From Candidatus Gallimonas merdae (lineage in GTDB: Bacteria > Bacillota > Clostridia > Christensenellales > Borkfalkiaceae): DNA of 64,000 nt. The stretch lies in assembly GCA_904419525.1 (NCBI GenBank), contig CAJFRT010000007.1:69327-133326 (forward strand), read 5' to 3'. Position 1 is the first letter of the stretch. Each line of letters opens with the position of its first letter. Under the pieces are notes generated by a model, which saw only the letters and a program-made list of their open reading frames with translations, was not told the origin of the DNA and searched no databases. The position numbers and the translations under genes are program-made. Positions 12,301-18,382 of the stretch are shown in pieces.

Positions 12301-15300
12301 TCGATCCAGCAATAGTTGCCGTCAAGGCGGAATTCGACCGTATACTCGTCGGCGTTCTGCCCCTCGTAGCCGCTTACAAAGGAGTATGCCTTGTTCAGCC
12401 AATCCTGCGACGCCGCATCGAGCTCTACGGTCTGCACCTTGGCATTGTATTCATAGGATTTGTCTGCAAGCACGGGATAAGGCACGCCCTTGCGCGTGAT
12501 CTGCCACGTGAGTTCATAGGGGTCGTTTTCACCGGGCTCTGCCGCTTCGCTGCCCCAGACATAGTTGTGGCTGAGTTCGATCTTAATGGTGTAGTCGTTG
12601 ACTGCATTGGCAGAGAGCGCGCCCGTCTGAGGATCGACGGTCGCCGTGTCCGAAGAAGCCGTCATCACGGTTCCGACTGTGTCCTCAGAAACATAGCCGG
12701 AAAGCTGTCCTGCCGTCGGGCCGTCGGGATTGAACACCACGGACGGTGCGGTGGGCTTTTCGATGGCCTTGCGCATGATCGTCCAGCCGACACGGGCAGC
12801 GGCGGTTTCCCCTGCATCATTGTCCAGCCAGACATAGTTGGTTTCGCCCTTGGTGTTTTCTTTCAGCGTGAATGTGACGAAATAGTTGCCGGCATCGGTT
12901 GCAGAAAGGTCGTCGGATTTTTCATAGGCATCGTCTGCGTATGTCTCCTCATCGAACAAAACTTCCTGCACATTTTCATTGTACGTGTAGGGCGCCCCGC
13001 TGACCTCGGGAACGGAGATTTTGAAAGGCGTGATCTTCCAGGTGACCTCCGTCGTATCCACATCGCTGCCGTCCTCTCCCCAGCAGTAGTTGAGGTTCGT
13101 GAGCGTCACCGTCAGCTTATAGGGGCCGGCGTCCTCCGCGGTCAGCTTGCCGCCCTCGATCTGCAGGCCGCTCTCCTCGGTGGAAGCGGACATGATGTCC
13201 GCGTCAAAGCCATCGAGCGTGACGGAGCTGCTTCCGAGCGGAACATACTCCGCGTTCGGAGCCGTCGGAACGGTCAGACCCTTGCGCAGGACCGTCCAGG
13301 AATACGTATAGCCCGCGTCCGGCTCCGCCCATACAAGATTCGTCGCGTCGTTGAGCGAAAGGCTGATCGTATATGTGCCGGCATTCGTGACAGAGACGCC
13401 GCCCGAAAGCACGGATCCGTTCTGATTGATTTCGATTTTGATCGCGTTCGCAAAGACGCCGCCTTGCAGAAGATCGGATTCGACGACGTCCTGTCCCTCG
13501 GCAATCTGATTGAAGCTGTCAAACGAGCGCGACTGGCCTTCTTCGGTAAAGACGCTTTCAGATTCGTTGAACGTCGGTTTTACGATTTTGAGCGGGACGA
13601 TCTCGAACTCGTCGGAGACGGCGGCATCATCCTTGTCCTTCCACTTGGCATTGTTGCGTTCGCTTTCCTTGATGGTGAACGTGATCGTATAGGTATTTAC
13701 GTCTTTCTGCGTGTAGTCCCCGGTAATATCGCAGTACCGCTGATAGGTCTCCCAGGCTTCTGAAGTCTCTTCAAGGAAGTTTTCGGCAGACTGCACGACC
13801 CCGTTGTAGACGGCAGTCTTGAACGACGGGAGTTTGAGTTCGCGCTGACCGATGCGGAAGTAAATTCTTCCGCTTTCGCCGGCGTTGAAGTTATCCGACT
13901 CCGGAGCGGTGACGTACAGCGTATAATCGCCGCGCGCGGTCGGCATATCGGAGGCATCGGACACGCCGTTGTCCCCGTTATAGTGGTAGACGATCTGCGC
14001 GCCGCCGTAGTTGTTGGAGACGACGACCGCAGGCGTGGAATCGCCGTGGTTCCAGGTATACGGATGAGAGGAAGAGCCGTTGTTGGTGTCCGGGTCGATC
14101 AGGGATTCGCCCTCCAAAGCAACCGCAAGCTCGTTCAGATTCGCCTTTGCGACAGTAAATGTCACATCGACACTGCGGTTATCCCCGCTTGAACTTCCCT
14201 GCCATATATAGGCATCATTCGTCAAAGTAATTGTAACGGTATAATCTCCGGCGTCAGTCACGGTTACATATGTCTTTGTGAATGTATCTAAAATCTGCTC
14301 CCCTTTCTTCAATCCCGTAATTTCCATATAAGCGGCATTGAATGTATCCTGAAGAGGTTCTGCTTGCTGCTCCTTTCCGACTGCCAACCCTTCCGAAACA
14401 GTGTAGTCATACACAATATCTGAACGGAATCCGGGGCTGGCGACTTCGATTCTGCTGACACGAACCCTTCGCATGGGGCTTTGAACAGTTGTCCCGTTCT
14501 CCGTGTATGAAACCCCGATTGTACCCCATGAGGCATCATATACAAAGGAGGTGTACGACTGCCCGTCGGAGCCGTTTACGTTTCCGGAAGCATCGCCGTA
14601 TCTGACATTGAAATAACGGCTATCAGCCAAAGACAATGTGACACTCGGATTTCCCATCGGATTGATGTCGGTCGGATAGTTGATTGTAATATTAAATTTT
14701 CCGGCATTCCCGTTTTCTTCCAGCGTGGAATATGCGTCGAAAATTTCATTACTGCTGATCGAAATCGAAGTGGGAGTAAGCGCATGAATTCCTTCGACTA
14801 AAACGGTGCCTTCCGCCGTAGCGGTGGTGCCGTTCGCCTCAACCGAATAACGGACGGTCATCTCCTTGGAGAAGGTAGCGATTGAGCCATCGTAAGTGGT
14901 CGTTTTGTCCGGTACAAACGTGCCGGTCATCATAATGCTTTCCGAAGTCAAAGGGATTTCTTCGCCGGCATAATTGACACCTACGAAGGACGTGATATAG
15001 CTTCCCATCTGATATGTATCGGAATTAGAGTAAATTGTCTCGTCGGGCTCAAAAACTATATCTTTGATCTCTTTGATGCGATTGACCTGTACCGTGAGGT
15101 TTACAGATGTTTCATACTCGCCATATGTAACGGTAAAGCGCTGCGACTGGGAAAGAGACCCCGATGCCACAGAAATATCGCCGGCGACCGTGAAACCATC
15201 CGTCCCGATTTCGTCATATTCAAGCGCATCTCCAACCTGCTGTCCCTCTGCGTCTACAAGCGTAACAAGGAGCACATCGCCAAGCTGCGCATGGGTCATG

Positions 15301-15476
15301 CCTGTATATACATCTTTCCCCGATTGGAGCTGTGCGCGAATTCCCACAGCTTCCCCTGCGGCGCGCGCATCGGCGCGATCCAGCGTAAGAAAGCCGAAAA
15401 GCGCAGCAAAAAATGCCGTAAACATCAACGCAACGGCTGTAAATGTTCTGATCAATCTGTGTTTCTGTTCTCTCAT
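351..15476 (-). CDS. Giant MBG/YDG-repeat surface protein with a cytoplasmic uL15-like tail
   Basis: This 5041-residue protein is probably a surface adhesin or matrix protein. The start chosen is MREQKHRL (15476), preceded by GGAGG at 8 nt and followed by a signal peptide with a hydrophobic core around residues 12-30. A 37-residue upstream extension lacks a ribosome site. About 4400 residues are repeated beta-sandwich modules of two kinds. One has the NYxW(x)DG...LxWxI pattern; the other is MBG/YDG-like (YGD...Y...LTV, with YDG and AGxYxVxV). One hydrophobic segment (DNA about 2027-2115) and a hydrophobic hairpin (about 1585-1740) follow. The tail carries a duplicated 20-residue acidic segment, a conserved domain around RYNYSFRAKLIQ, a second acidic stretch, and a 77-residue end resembling the C-terminal half of ribosomal protein uL15. 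If the topology is right, that tail is cytoplasmic. There is no LPXTG motif. The gene is monocistronic with its own promoter and terminator. Function is inferred only. Confidence 0.85.
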   Translation of the reverse strand: MREQKHRLIRTFTAVALMFTAFFAALFGFLTLDRADARAAGEAVGIRAQLQSGKDVYTGMTHAQLGDVLLVTLVDAEGQQVGDALEYDEIGTDGFTVAGDISVASGSLSQSQRFTVTYGEYETSVNLTVQVNRIKEIKDIVFEPDETIYSNSDTYQMGSYITSFVGVNYAGEEIPLTSESIMMTGTFVPDKTTTYDGSIATFSKEMTVRYSVEANGTTATAEGTVLVEGIHALTPTSISISSNEIFDAYSTLEENGNAGKFNITINYPTDINPMGNPSVTLSLADSRYFNVRYGDASGNVNGSDGQSYTSFVYDASWGTIGVSYTENGTTVQSPMRRVRVSRIEVASPGFRSDIVYDYTVSEGLAVGKEQQAEPLQDTFNAAYMEITGLKKGEQILDTFTKTYVTVTDAGDYTVTITLTNDAYIWQGSSSGDNRSVDVTFTVAKANLNELAVALEGESLIDPDTNNGSSSHPYTWNHGDSTPAVVVSNNYGGAQIVYHYNGDNGVSDASDMPTARGDYTLYVTAPESDNFNAGESGRIYFRIGQRELKLPSFKTAVYNGVVQSAENFLEETSEAWETYQRYCDITGDYTQKDVNTYTITFTIKESERNNAKWKDKDDAAVSDEFEIVPLKIVKPTFNESESVFTEEGQSRSFDSFNQIAEGQDVVESDLLQGGVFANAIKIEINQNGSVLSGGVSVTNAGTYTISLSLNDATNLVWAEPDAGYTYSWTVLRKGLTVPTAPNAEYVPLGSSSVTLDGFDADIMSASTEESGLQIEGGKLTAEDAGPYKLTVTLTNLNYCWGEDGSDVDTTEVTWKITPFKISVPEVSGAPYTYNENVQEVLFDEETYADDAYEKSDDLSATDAGNYFVTFTLKENTKGETNYVWLDNDAGETAAARVGWTIMRKAIEKPTAPSVVFNPDGPTAGQLSGYVSEDTVGTVMTASSDTATVDPQTGALSANAVNDYTIKIELSHNYVWGSEAAEPGENDPYELTWQITRKGVPYPVLADKSYEYNAKVQTVELDAASQDWLNKAYSFVSGYEGQNADEYTVEFRLDGNYCWIDDSTGSTENYQLPWTIARFSIDKPTDLLFVGGLEAGNTYNYDETITATPDAITDTPDGEENPGYTLSGEKTANSVKTDGDYTVTLKPGDNYQWTGGGRETHSLTWNVLPLKIALPESEDATLTYSSELQTVTLTGWTSGVEGKRPLEFAVTSVYTYETDNATGKFSAENADTYTISLKLSDPVNFAWADGTAAGETREICTVEIKPLVLSVNDWSGEEDLVFDNRAKQPVVSGSNVIGGDEVSFQYKFTETTGESTAEVEEARHAGSYTVSVSGLEGGDAHNYTLSGAADISCSFKIEKFTLVTGEVISFQRKKEFNNSVWTPEITLNVPKNLYVVSMSGIIGYEYEDDSSTTYNTYWVIVTLKNTRDYRWSITLAENDINRNAFDHPASASDQKEGLTDDDVIWMWYQITKTTLPDVNFHFEGNITEWEYGTSVKAPVYDTSNLANMTPTIYYYGSPADPDNCGGWTFDDVDSASTEMPKYAGTYTAHLRIETSNQSDYETATFEIEFTIDPAPLTLELIGSGYQDGSGYTFTYGSVGEALVDDGVTLKSPGGVGEPDAFSALGVSYNYGATGDQAPINAGDYTVTVSISNGNYTLEPLSAAFHIDQKTLTVSVKSTTVSYGDDAPEYKLVYEGGWVGTDGEGVVKKDGLAFTYSGPEDNYASGSPVGTYQVLPKGLEADNYTFIYSDKGTLTVDPKKISIDEIAIDTDEPDGKVYDGTAVTVTPSSSGKLDKDTLVYVFTYTKGGTPVGVQSQAFAKDAGKWKVVVTLGEGEDTANYELADSNGYSKEFTIQKRQLTVKFAQDGYMTIYGEAAPEYSLTIGNFAGTEDEESLKIDPTFATRRDGTDYVPGRTAGNVGEYTVTVTSLGANLPNYTFTLPETTLNVEQREVSLAVSSGLNGNTKIYDALAVQITVTPSKDNGTDPAGLLDGDTLVYTYSYTWSGGEFAYDTDLCAKDAGEWTVTVRLGTGEQTANYRLTQNGSTEFSIAQKELTVTVTNSYDVFHYGDAIDTDRYSSEITGWAEAASDEEKQLLQVTGYRTEDYIPGSACASYTISPVLNTEELTNYSITIVTDELVVSPRHVTITVPDLDNIYYDENIGIDRVYEEAIAGGLSDLIDDGVRDIVTFTPSVTLQRDTAVGNYTVSGSKHNANYTVEFVYTGEGSSTYAIRAADMQEAVYEAYNGIYDSEAHAVLNTGYHVTTRNDQTATWYFRLSEEDEWETDLTLTDAGTYTVYFYIAAPNHNDYGSSTQNSEEYSFQVVIKQYELSIKADGTITYGYDFDTEKDYTLSYQYGAGSWTQERPFGESLREMGLADEGGNLLLTVAAGTYQIGMDAESYPITLGAGSVVFDTLNYNISLEEGVLTVARREITIHINDTKGENVGSTYGNPFNPVSAEVTSEEKIYAKDGAWNDLITLSVLGPYWGVPENPFYDYTANSDDQLRAPAGDDYVIVASLLDGTSVNYNITFTGSKSYEGIAAGQYEVLARGVRIELTPEGSGSGYWTYDGTPKGYVASIYDESGNSDIEEGVDFDFVYSYRAVDQDGNPISEGYHSNKAPTDVGYYRVTVSANNQNYELTSASTRFEIFKAEYSAIDLTQFLSAEDGGRMIEFSAGGQQFIFVYTYDGKEHKAVFSNEYLSTHIIGADDSSPTAKFADGTTGKINVRDTDQTITVNDVEYYYKEITITFTTASGNYHAPDDVTVYVAVTPLSVDVDWGETEYTYDSEDHKTDIKPVYRNVDDSDVTLAIDDGRSPAAFETVGSYEFYAKFDDVDNEFGNYVLSDDSEQFVINERQIYIEVSDDGMAYGDTAPAAQSAEGKWWNYAGGSHEFVDDIGIIVTAMIAPDGSLVSEQTAVGTYYLVAEASADAELLKNYIITFTGSKDGTYGTFTVSRREIIVTIGDVRSDYGTEMTTLTAQLAEGTRLSAADADAGPNGETLLLDNPVVRLEVEGGIDTATIVGSYVVFGTPLNDNYAVTFRGNTDHGEGSSNAGVYTVDAATFGEEDITYSGYGAGEPAIYDGNQHQALASYQLSEETAASKNGLSVTFYVTKTPGDTQSGIPADQFKVMHVSESGTYYFYIVAASGDTECYVRTQFAFEVEIGTATNELTDFSWTGLEYGTTSSGERSTQQVRFGEASLEGIYLGNGETEGERILDASLYESADEAYEAFVQSVTARENGAGWYYVKFFVAGHAEDGEHYDWNDQTFNCAFYVNKYAIDLAWTVDGEPIEDNSLLFTGEPQTAILANMRSEAWMNGFSSEIFTGIVSSGGTYGTDSVTGYPTITATTASEYSVSITLADPDNYTWKDSEDITFVFVFSIDAQRNSVTISINRTLGEGVYGWTYLDTADLDSNQIIGYAQNPSESSLFIAFSVTAEGQYVYRFQSTDGGGYDSSDVPVNAGSYKVTISVLRTENYGGASATAEFTIAPRAIDIPTFEQSSTNYNGEAQTNKIVNYISTVTWITGLQLTTGEDGSLSVTATNVGTYAGVVTIIDPNYVWNDEAGGTEGRDIVWKIEKGTPVLNGTISIENWTYGEAANEPSGVTVSGVGQVDAKYAYFVLEDGTYNRLDAVPSEAGVYYVAAYVEGTENYLEAWLGASGVPTYFEFTIEQAQGESIFGEDGSVTVSVSGTTYGEGLSVLVGGLDDSLYTIGYYGADNGGTPYGSQEEPETEAPANAGNYHVVVMFHGDKNYTAFDYEQTFDIARASFTSEISNEDWVYGEEEKTPVLTENPGSGAVTYYYKGTTNASEDYALTQEIPTQAGSYSVYAVIAETVNYFSFRTEETSFLIDRKSVDDTFAVTIGDWTYGQAKAEPQVSGYYEEDGQTVTYLYTGLAYDGSSWNSADAPENAGTYRLTVSVQTTANYYGGTAEQEFHILRATFVLTADLDGWTYNGTAEHEPTYSIGGSQTVPGGGSITYYYYGASNDGIWSYEQSQQYATIPTRAGSYFVVAVAAQTNNYERVESEPVAFEIARATYADMAFDMTGWTSEDGVYAMSYDGKTHAPVISALSVGLDGVDLHVEYSGSVTNVADGTVTRTATFSTTSGNYKTPEAISVRIRLLPVTVDVVWEQTQFTYNGSEQTVTAYYVDVDEMSHALTVTIGDGKQFCDVGTYSATASFREANDNYILNGTQTSLVMNSASLVIVIGNQSFAYSGGMPVLDQTAYTVQTAGSYSNLGITLTVSDMSGEWNTGTYVITGNWDNKNYSIEFRSGTLTITPAELTVEITLGDNLTYDGTAKSATVRITDGLAGGDSLNVTLVYSGTANNGTTWNSTEAPVSAGSYTVRARINATNYVLSDTGSSEAFTIARALIDKPTVDNDDTPFSVDTVKTGEAQNIRIPIDLSLIGVRGAGVGTGLVPNADNSISLQATDEGAYSVTVFLRDADNYAWSDGTTGELTLEWNIIQDGLDPIVWAMIGLASALGVELIILAAYFLSGGSTPKSKETPPDSPEGPQTPDDGNGDPESSTDAHSEGTAEDTPATENISAGEVTEGEVAVDETDIPATEDTSSGELSEAGAVDGGGDQPDEPHQSGRTVTASFAAPALFGLLAITAWQIAGVALLAAAVAALAAVEIVLFAKRSGKKQEEPIAEAEPVAEDVPPVTEEAPVEEVQPEPEEELVVAEAEEEELPEEAEPEEELAVAEAEEEELPEEAEPEEESEAENVGSIESGITIIDGRRILVRYNYSFRAKLIQAPEEIQDRFGQLMDEFASYPKVKTKESWKQVRVYSGRKTLASVLFKGRKLCVAYALDPKAYEDTKYHGLDMSEIKRYEKTPMLLKVISDRKLRYAKYLFAQVAAQNGLEQGEVVSHEFRLPYETTEALIEQDLVRVFSNKELSEDAEYVKADIATLIREKITLREAQSAMTDEVAAMYLEEEEEIPEEPVSEPAEQTEAVPEKIPEADVRTERTPQNVPVRKERVKKGIINIDTLSQNFAPHDVVTLELIKERKLISENVDSLKVLARGFIDKPLVVEAHDFSMDAVKMILLTGGRAVRKKK
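354..584 (-). other. uL15-like domain at the C-terminus of the giant protein
   Basis: Residues about 4965-5041, from KKGIINIDTLSQNF to the end. The pattern INIDTL...VTLELIKERKLI...LKVLARGFIDKPLVVEAHDFS...GG matches the C-terminal half of bacterial ribosomal protein L15 (INLxDL...VTPELLKExGLI...VKVLGxGELxKxLTVxAHxFSxxAxxAIExAGG). The resemblance is my own alignment by eye. Confidence 0.65.
930..1335 (-). other. Conserved tail domain of unknown function (RYNYSFRAKLIQ type)
   Basis: About 135 residues between the two acidic linkers, containing RYNYSFRAKLIQ, SWKQVRVYSGRKTLA, GRKLCVAYALDPKAYEDTKY and KVISDRKLRYAKYL. I recall similar segments in membrane proteins of gut Firmicutes but know no assigned function. 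It is rich in Lys and Arg, in contrast to its acidic flanks. Confidence 0.5.
1366..1500 (-). repeat. 60-bp tandem repeat in the acidic tail of the giant gene
   Basis: Bases 1381-1440 and 1441-1500 match at 58 of 60 positions, and a further partial unit lies at about 1366-1380. The period is exactly 20 codons and encodes an acidic segment (EEEELPEEAEPEEE). Copy number could change by slippage without breaking the frame. Confidence 0.9.
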
Positions 15477-15682
15477 CCCTCTGCCCTCCAACCGGTAGTT
15501 TTCAAATATATCATATGACCCGCAGTACACATCAAGCACTGCGGTTGAATCCGATCGTGTGTTATCCGCGTGCATTTTTCCACACATTTTGTCGGAATAA
15601 TGCCCGTGAAAGATTATAACGAAATTAAGTTATCAACACTTCATATCCGCGATAACACTCAATTTATATTGAATTTACTTCT
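15477..15682 (-). other. Leader (5' UTR) of the giant gene
   Basis: About 200 nt separate the predicted transcription start (about 15676) from the chosen ATG. The leader contains a 7-bp stem (CCGCAGT 15520-15526 with ACTGCGG 15538-15544) and repeated TTATC/GATAA segments at 15559-15570 and 15628-15655 that could pair. I recognise no known riboswitch. Short open frames here lack ribosome sites and were not called. Confidence 0.45.
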
Positions 15683-15710
15683 ATTATATCTCCCCCCTGA
15701 ATTTTGTCAA
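15683..15710 (-). promoter_or_regulatory. Sigma-A promoter of the giant surface-protein gene
   Basis: On the minus strand TTGACA (15705-15710) is separated by 16 bp from TATAAT (15683-15688). The spacer holds a run of six G. It points at the giant gene. Confidence 0.8.
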
Positions 15711-15885
15711 GAGAAAAAGCGAAAAAATATAAAATATCATAATATTTTATTACATTTTTTGTTAAAGCAGGTTGAAAATGGTTTGTAATAATACACTTTA
15801 CGGGTTTTTTGTACATTTTGTAAAAGATTCACACTGTGAATATTGCTCATGTTCAGCCGATGATATGGCACATGCACGCAGAAAT

Positions 15886-15914
15886 TTGACAAACGTATCA
15901 GAATACGATATAAT
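15886..15914 (+). promoter_or_regulatory. Consensus sigma-A promoter of the DUF1848 gene
   Basis: TTGACA (15886-15891), 17 bp, TATAAT (15909-15914). The expected transcript start near 15921 excludes the in-frame TTG at 15927 as a practical start and supports the ATG at 15951. Confidence 0.85.
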
Positions 15915-15950
15915 TTCAGCCGGAATTTGTCCACAGGGAGCGGTCGTCAG

Positions 15951-16892
15951 ATGATCATCAGCACAGGTATCCGAACAGACATTGTCAACCATTATTCCGA
16001 CTGGCTTCTGGAACGGTTTCGGGAAGGATTCGTCTATACCCGAAATCCCCTTTTTCCCAACCGCGTCACGCGCTATGAACTGCATCCGGACAAAGTGGAC
16101 GCCGTACTCTTCTGCTCCAAAAACTACGAACCGATTTTAAGCAGACTGACGGAAATCACCTCTCATTACCGCACTTTTTTTCATTATACGATCACGGCGT
16201 ACGGAAATGATATCGAGCCGAATATTCCCCCCGCCGACGACCGCGTCAGAACATTGCAAAAACTCAGCCGCCTTGTGGGCCGCGAACGCCTGATGTGGCG
16301 TTTTGACCCCGTATTTTTTACAGACAGCTACCCGCCCGAAAGGATCCTTGAAACCTTCGACCGGCTTGCAGAGCAGATCTCGGACTATGTATGCGGCTGT
16401 TCCTTCGGATTTGTGGAGGCGTTCTTCTCGCTCCGTACCCGCCTGCCGGATCTCCTTCCCCTGGACAATGAGATCAAACATGATTTTGCAAGACGGCTTT
16501 CTTCGATCGCGGCGAGGCATTCCCTCCCGCTGCAGACGTGCGGCTCCAACAATACCTATGAGGAATACGGAATCAAAAAAAGCGGCTGTTATACGCTGGA
16601 TATGATCGGAAAAGCGAACGGCTGTGCGTTCCGCAGCGCCAGACATCTCGGGAACCGCCGCGGCTGTCTCTGCATCACAAGCCGTGATGTCGGCTGGTAT
16701 GACAGCTGTCCGAATCTGTGCCGCTACTGCAACGCGAACCATTCCGTGGCGGAAGTCCGCGAAAACATAAAAAAACATGATCCGCATTCCCCCTTGCTGA
16801 TCGGCGGATTGAATGCAGACGACGAACTGATCGACGGAGTGCAGACCAGTCTTTTGCGGGACGAACGTCAGATCTCCCTTTTCGATTTGTAA
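15951..16892 (+). CDS. DUF1848 family protein
   Basis: A 313-residue protein of the DUF1848 family. Its biochemical function is not established to my knowledge. Visible family features are the opening IISTGIRTDIVNHYSDW and the late cysteine cluster in DVGWYDSCPNLCRYCNAN, which has Cys-x3-Cys-x2-Cys spacing like a radical-SAM iron-sulfur site but near the C-terminus. Other cysteines (GCLC, TCG) lie close by. The ATG at 15951 is preceded by GGGAG at about 10 nt and a consensus promoter; it is a single-gene unit that ends in a shared bidirectional terminator. A redox or nucleic-acid modification role is possible only by inference from the cysteine motif. Confidence 0.85.
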   Translation: MIISTGIRTDIVNHYSDWLLERFREGFVYTRNPLFPNRVTRYELHPDKVDAVLFCSKNYEPILSRLTEITSHYRTFFHYTITAYGNDIEPNIPPADDRVRTLQKLSRLVGRERLMWRFDPVFFTDSYPPERILETFDRLAEQISDYVCGCSFGFVEAFFSLRTRLPDLLPLDNEIKHDFARRLSSIAARHSLPLQTCGSNNTYEEYGIKKSGCYTLDMIGKANGCAFRSARHLGNRRGCLCITSRDVGWYDSCPNLCRYCNANHSVAEVRENIKKHDPHSPLLIGGLNADDELIDGVQTSLLRDERQISLFDL

Positions 16893-16930
16893 CAAAACAG
16901 CGGGACGCATATCTGCGTCCCGCTGTTTTG
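16893..16930. terminator. Bidirectional terminator between convergent genes
   Basis: A 17-bp perfect stem (16893-16909 with 16914-16930, loop TATC) starts directly after the DUF1848 stop. The stem ends in A/T on both sides, so it serves both this gene and the RNA methyltransferase gene on the other strand. Confidence 0.9.
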
Positions 16931-16938
16931 TATCATAC

Positions 16939-17838
16939 TTATGAAATCGTAAACATGGACAGAAAGAAGCCCTCATACAGTGCGTCCGGACAGATGCACG
17001 CCGTTCCCTCCGGCGACGGCAGCCGCGGAATTTCTGCGGGAAGATCGACCGGAATCATTTCAGCCCCCGTCCTTTGCGCCCGCGCAATGATCTGTCCGTT
17101 TTCTTCATTCAGGACAGAACAGGTCGAATAGAGCAGAACGCCGCCCTTTTTCAGCAGTTTCAATGCCTTATCAAAGAGTTTGGCCTGCAAACGCATACAG
17201 CGCGCAAGGTAGTCCTCTGAATAACGAATTCCCTTTGCCATGGAAACGGTTCCCGTTCCGGTGCAGGGCGCATCGAGCAGGATCTTATCGAATTTCAGGG
17301 CATCGTCAAGGGAGAGCGCGTCCTGCTTCAACACATTCACCCGCGTTGCCCCCTGCCGTTCGAGATTGAATTTCAGCCGTTCGCAGCGGATATGATCCCG
17401 CTCGCATGCCGTGATCAGGGCCTTTCCCCCTGAAAGCGCATAAAGTTCGGTCGTTTTTCCGCCGGGGGCGGCAGTCATATCGAGAATATTTTCGCCCGGC
17501 TGCGGCCGGAGAAGTATGGGCGGCAGCATGGAAGAAAGGCTCTGCAGATAGATTTCTCCGCGCGCATAGAGCGGCGTCTCTTCCAGCGCCTGTTCGCGGA
17601 CGCCGTCCGCAATAAGGGCTTCTTCATACCATTCGGCCGAAACGGTTCTGATCCCGTGAACGGCAAGTTCCTGCCGGACAGCCTCCGCCGTAGTTTTGCA
17701 CGTATTTACACGGAGCGTGACGGGACGCTCTGCCCGAAAGCCCCTCTCGATCAGCGGAAAAAAATCTCCGTACGTATGTTTCAGACGCACGGAGAGAGAT
17801 TCGGGCAGTCCAGTGCTCATTCGATTGCCGTGACCCAT
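16939..17838 (-). CDS. RsmB/NOP2/Sun-family RNA (cytosine-C5) methyltransferase
   Basis: A 299-residue S-adenosylmethionine-dependent RNA m5C methyltransferase. The SAM-binding motif is DMTAAPGGKT (about residues 119-128). The family's two cysteines are in DAPCTGTGT and YSTCS, and the NP-type fold order is intact. It is shorter than RsmB because it lacks the N-terminal NusB-like domain, and it has no C-terminal RNA-binding extension, so the exact target (16S rRNA or tRNA) is uncertain. The start at 17838 has GGAG at about 10 nt and overlaps the flavodoxin gene by 22 bases. An alternative ATG at 17820 overlaps the flavodoxin stop as ATGA but has a poorer ribosome site. It is cotranscribed with flavodoxin. 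Confidence 0.85.
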   Translation of the reverse strand: MGHGNRMSTGLPESLSVRLKHTYGDFFPLIERGFRAERPVTLRVNTCKTTAEAVRQELAVHGIRTVSAEWYEEALIADGVREQALEETPLYARGEIYLQSLSSMLPPILLRPQPGENILDMTAAPGGKTTELYALSGGKALITACERDHIRCERLKFNLERQGATRVNVLKQDALSLDDALKFDKILLDAPCTGTGTVSMAKGIRYSEDYLARCMRLQAKLFDKALKLLKKGGVLLYSTCSVLNEENGQIIARAQRTGAEMIPVDLPAEIPRLPSPEGTACICPDALYEGFFLSMFTIS

Positions 17839-18290
17839 GTTTTCACATCTCCTGCGGGAGTGACCTGCGTTCCGTTTTCAAAACGGATACCGAGGACAGG
17901 CGAAACCTGCGCCCCTCGCATTGCTTTTCTGAAATCGCTGGGCGTGTGGCCGAGATCCCCGCCGTGTGTGGCAAAGGGATACACCTTTTTCCCCTTCCAG
18001 GAGACGCCGGCCATAAATTTTTTGACTGCCGGAGCGTAGCTGCTCCACCAGACGGGCGTGCCGAGCACGATCGTCTCGTACCTGTTCGCATCAAAAGGAA
18101 GCTGTTCGATCTGCGGCATATAGCCGCTTCTGATCTCTTTCTGTCCGAGACTCAGCAGTACGTCGTAATCATCCGGATAGGATTTGACGGTGCGGATCTC
18201 CATAAGATCGGCGCGCAGTGTCCGCGCGATCCGTTTTGCGACCGCGCGCGTGTTTCCGCTCAGCGAATAATATACGACCAGCTTCTTCAT
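17817..18290 (-). CDS. Flavodoxin-family protein
   Basis: A 157-residue flavodoxin-like FMN protein acting as an electron carrier or small NAD(P)H-independent reductase in the cytoplasm. The phosphate-binding loop is YSLSGNTRAVA (residues 8-18). FMN-contact loops are GTPVWWSSYAPAV (about 79-91) and ATHGGDLGHT. Its length is normal for short-chain flavodoxins. It is first in a two-gene unit with the RNA methyltransferase, behind a TTTACA-17-TATAAT promoter and a GGGAGG ribosome site. The partner oxidoreductase is not visible nearby. Confidence 0.88.
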   Translation of the reverse strand: MKKLVVYYSLSGNTRAVAKRIARTLRADLMEIRTVKSYPDDYDVLLSLGQKEIRSGYMPQIEQLPFDANRYETIVLGTPVWWSSYAPAVKKFMAGVSWKGKKVYPFATHGGDLGHTPSDFRKAMRGAQVSPVLGIRFENGTQVTPAGDVKTWVTAIE

Positions 18291-18312
18291 CTTTTGCCTC
18301 CCTTACGGCCCG

Positions 18313-18341
18313 ATTATATCACAAAATCAAAAAATTGTAAA
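18313..18341 (-). promoter_or_regulatory. Sigma-A promoter of the flavodoxin gene
   Basis: Minus strand TTTACA (18336-18341), 17 bp, TATAAT (18313-18318). Confidence 0.75.
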
Positions 18342-18350
18342 GGGCACATA

Positions 18351-18382
18351 AAAAAATGCCGCTTTTTTTGCGGCAATTTTTT
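18351..18382 (-). terminator. Intrinsic terminator of the M29-COG0523 operon
   Basis: Stem TGCCGC/GCGGCA (18357-18362 with 18370-18375) with A/T runs on both sides. On the minus strand it is followed by TTTTTT. The TAA of the COG0523-DUF1980 gene lies at its edge. Confidence 0.8.

Noticed and set aside
15477-15587. 37-residue N-terminal extension of the giant protein
   Set aside because: It lacks a ribosome site and would put the signal peptide 37 residues from the start; the downstream ATG at 15476 has GGAGG.
15570-15788. Small AT-rich open frames in the leader and promoter region
   Set aside because: They overlap promoter elements and have no ribosome site or similarity to a known family.
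16137-16976. A 279-codon minus-strand frame over the DUF1848 gene
   Set aside because: It runs through the bidirectional terminator and the DUF1848 coding frame, which has a promoter and family motifs.
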